Source of the DNA: Acutalibacter muris
GTDB taxonomy: Bacteria > Bacillota > Clostridia > Oscillospirales > Acutalibacteraceae
DNA length: 64,000 nucleotides
NCBI RefSeq assembly: GCF_002201475.1
Contig: NZ_CP021422.1
Span: forward strand, 3,720,001-3,784,000
Direction of reading: 5' to 3'
The translations under genes and the position numbers were made by a program. Under the pieces are notes generated by a model. It was given only the letters and a program-made list of their open reading frames with translations. It searched no databases and had not been told where the DNA came from. Positions 63,561-64,000 of the stretch are shown piece after piece. Every line of letters begins with the position of its first letter. Position 1 is the first letter of the stretch.

Positions 63561-63594
63561 AAAGCGGAGCCCTGACCCCGGGCCCCGCCTTTAT
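63561..63594. terminator. Terminator between sleB and the GyrI-like gene
   Basis: Arms aaagcgg(a)gccc / gggc(c)ccgccttt, suited to both strands between convergent genes. Confidence 0.65.
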
Positions 63595-63595
63595 C

Positions 63596-64000
63596 TCAGC
63601 CTTTTCCCTTCTCGGTGACAGGCAGCCAGATTTCATAATCCATGCCGTCACCGATACACTCATAATACTCTATATCGATAGGGTGCGCCAGGTCGTACTC
63701 CCTGTTCCCCGGCAGCCACTCCTGAAATATCTGGGTATACAGAGAATGCATCCCCTCTGGCATAGGACCGGCGCTGCAGAATTTGGCCCAGGCTGCGGCC
63801 GGTATCTCCCGCACCTTCATGCCCTCCGGCACGGGCCCGCCCTTATACGCGCCTCCCACCATATATGCAAAGGTATCTCCTCCGCCCTCCACGCACACGC
63901 CAAAAGCGCCCACGCCGTTTTCCACGATTGCCCTCTCAAGGTCCGTCTCCGGGGTCTTTCCCTGCCAGAGGGCGCTAAAATATTTTTTCGTCAGCCTGTC
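63596..64000 (-). CDS. GyrI-like/effector-binding domain protein, 5'-truncated by the window edge
   Basis: The frame is open from 64000 to the stop at 63596 (135 codons visible). The fragment has the GyrI-like fold: FAYMVGGAYKGGPVPEGMKVREIPAAAWAKF (strand-loop with the Trp-containing A-x-x-W-A motif), MHSLYTQIFQEWLPGN and IEYYECIGDG ... YEIWLPV at the end. Comparable to the ligand domain of AraC-type multidrug regulators (as in 11933) or a stand-alone SbmC-like protein. The N-terminal part, including any DNA-binding domain, is outside the window. Confidence 0.75.
   Translation of the reverse strand, partial: DRLTKKYFSALWQGKTPETDLERAIVENGVGAFGVCVEGGGDTFAYMVGGAYKGGPVPEGMKVREIPAAAWAKFCSAGPMPEGMHSLYTQIFQEWLPGNREYDLAHPIDIEYYECIGDGMDYEIWLPVTEKGKG

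Overview
The window looks like a chromosome segment from a Gram-positive, spore-forming member of the Clostridia, most likely a gut Oscillospirales/Eubacteriales-type organism. The grounds are strong AGGAGG ribosome sites, TTGACA/TTGCAT-N17-TATAAT-like promoters, a T-box leader, SLH surface proteins, a SleB cortex-lytic enzyme, a YabE-like G5/3D cell-wall protein and moderately GC-rich housekeeping genes. No species can be named from sequence reading alone.

Layout. (1) 1-9.75 kb is an accessory, mosaic region ending at a tRNA-Val. It holds a partial nitroreductase, two divergent ArsR metal sensors, the 3' part of a Zn/Cd-type P-type ATPase fused to an AraC fragment, a serine-recombinase tail, an AT-rich island (an unknown protein, an XRE-ImmA/IrrE fusion, a decayed small gene and a class III cyclase-like protein), then a TetR-controlled redox operon (iron-sulfur protein plus two aldo/keto reductases). 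Directly before the tRNA lie remnants of a metallo-beta-lactamase-fold gene and a tyrosine recombinase. (2) 9.9-12.9 kb carries a MATE exporter, an alkyltransferase-like protein and an AraC-GyrI regulator. (3) 12.9-13.5 kb is another patch of fragments (SLH, FtsX permease, ABC ATPase). (4) 13.5-29.7 kb holds compact operons: a HAD/S26/SpoU/phosphoesterase operon, a deacetylase/amidase-like/AGCS operon, a class B PBP, a TauE/SafE permease encoded as two half-genes, a lipoprotein plus DUF308 protein, a T-box-controlled XRE-cupin-acyl-CoA synthetase fusion with GNAT, RsgA behind a leader-peptide attenuator, NUDIX, and DAHP synthase. (5) 29.7-42.8 kb has PurL, a ferredoxin-fused aldo/keto reductase, two ECF sigma/partner modules, an SLOG-fold protein, a family 2 glycosyltransferase, ComEC and a phosphoribosyltransferase. 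(6) 43-52.5 kb has a giant SLH protein, a MecA-like fragment, rpe, an AEC transporter, a YabE-like protein and rplM-rpsI. (7) 52.7-62.7 kb is the ribosomal RNA region: two tandem, separately promoted 5S genes, a block of membrane, methyltransferase and acetyltransferase genes, and then a 16S-tRNA-Ala-tRNA-Ile-23S operon on the minus strand with no 5S attached. (8) sleB and a partial GyrI-like protein close the window.

How the genes relate. The ArsR pair, ATPase remnant and nitroreductase look like the ruin of a metal-resistance or mobile module. The AT-rich island is the best candidate for an undescribed system: a promoter with a palindromic operator drives an unknown protein and an XRE-metalloprotease fusion, followed by a putative nucleotide cyclase-fold gene. 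Function there is inference only.
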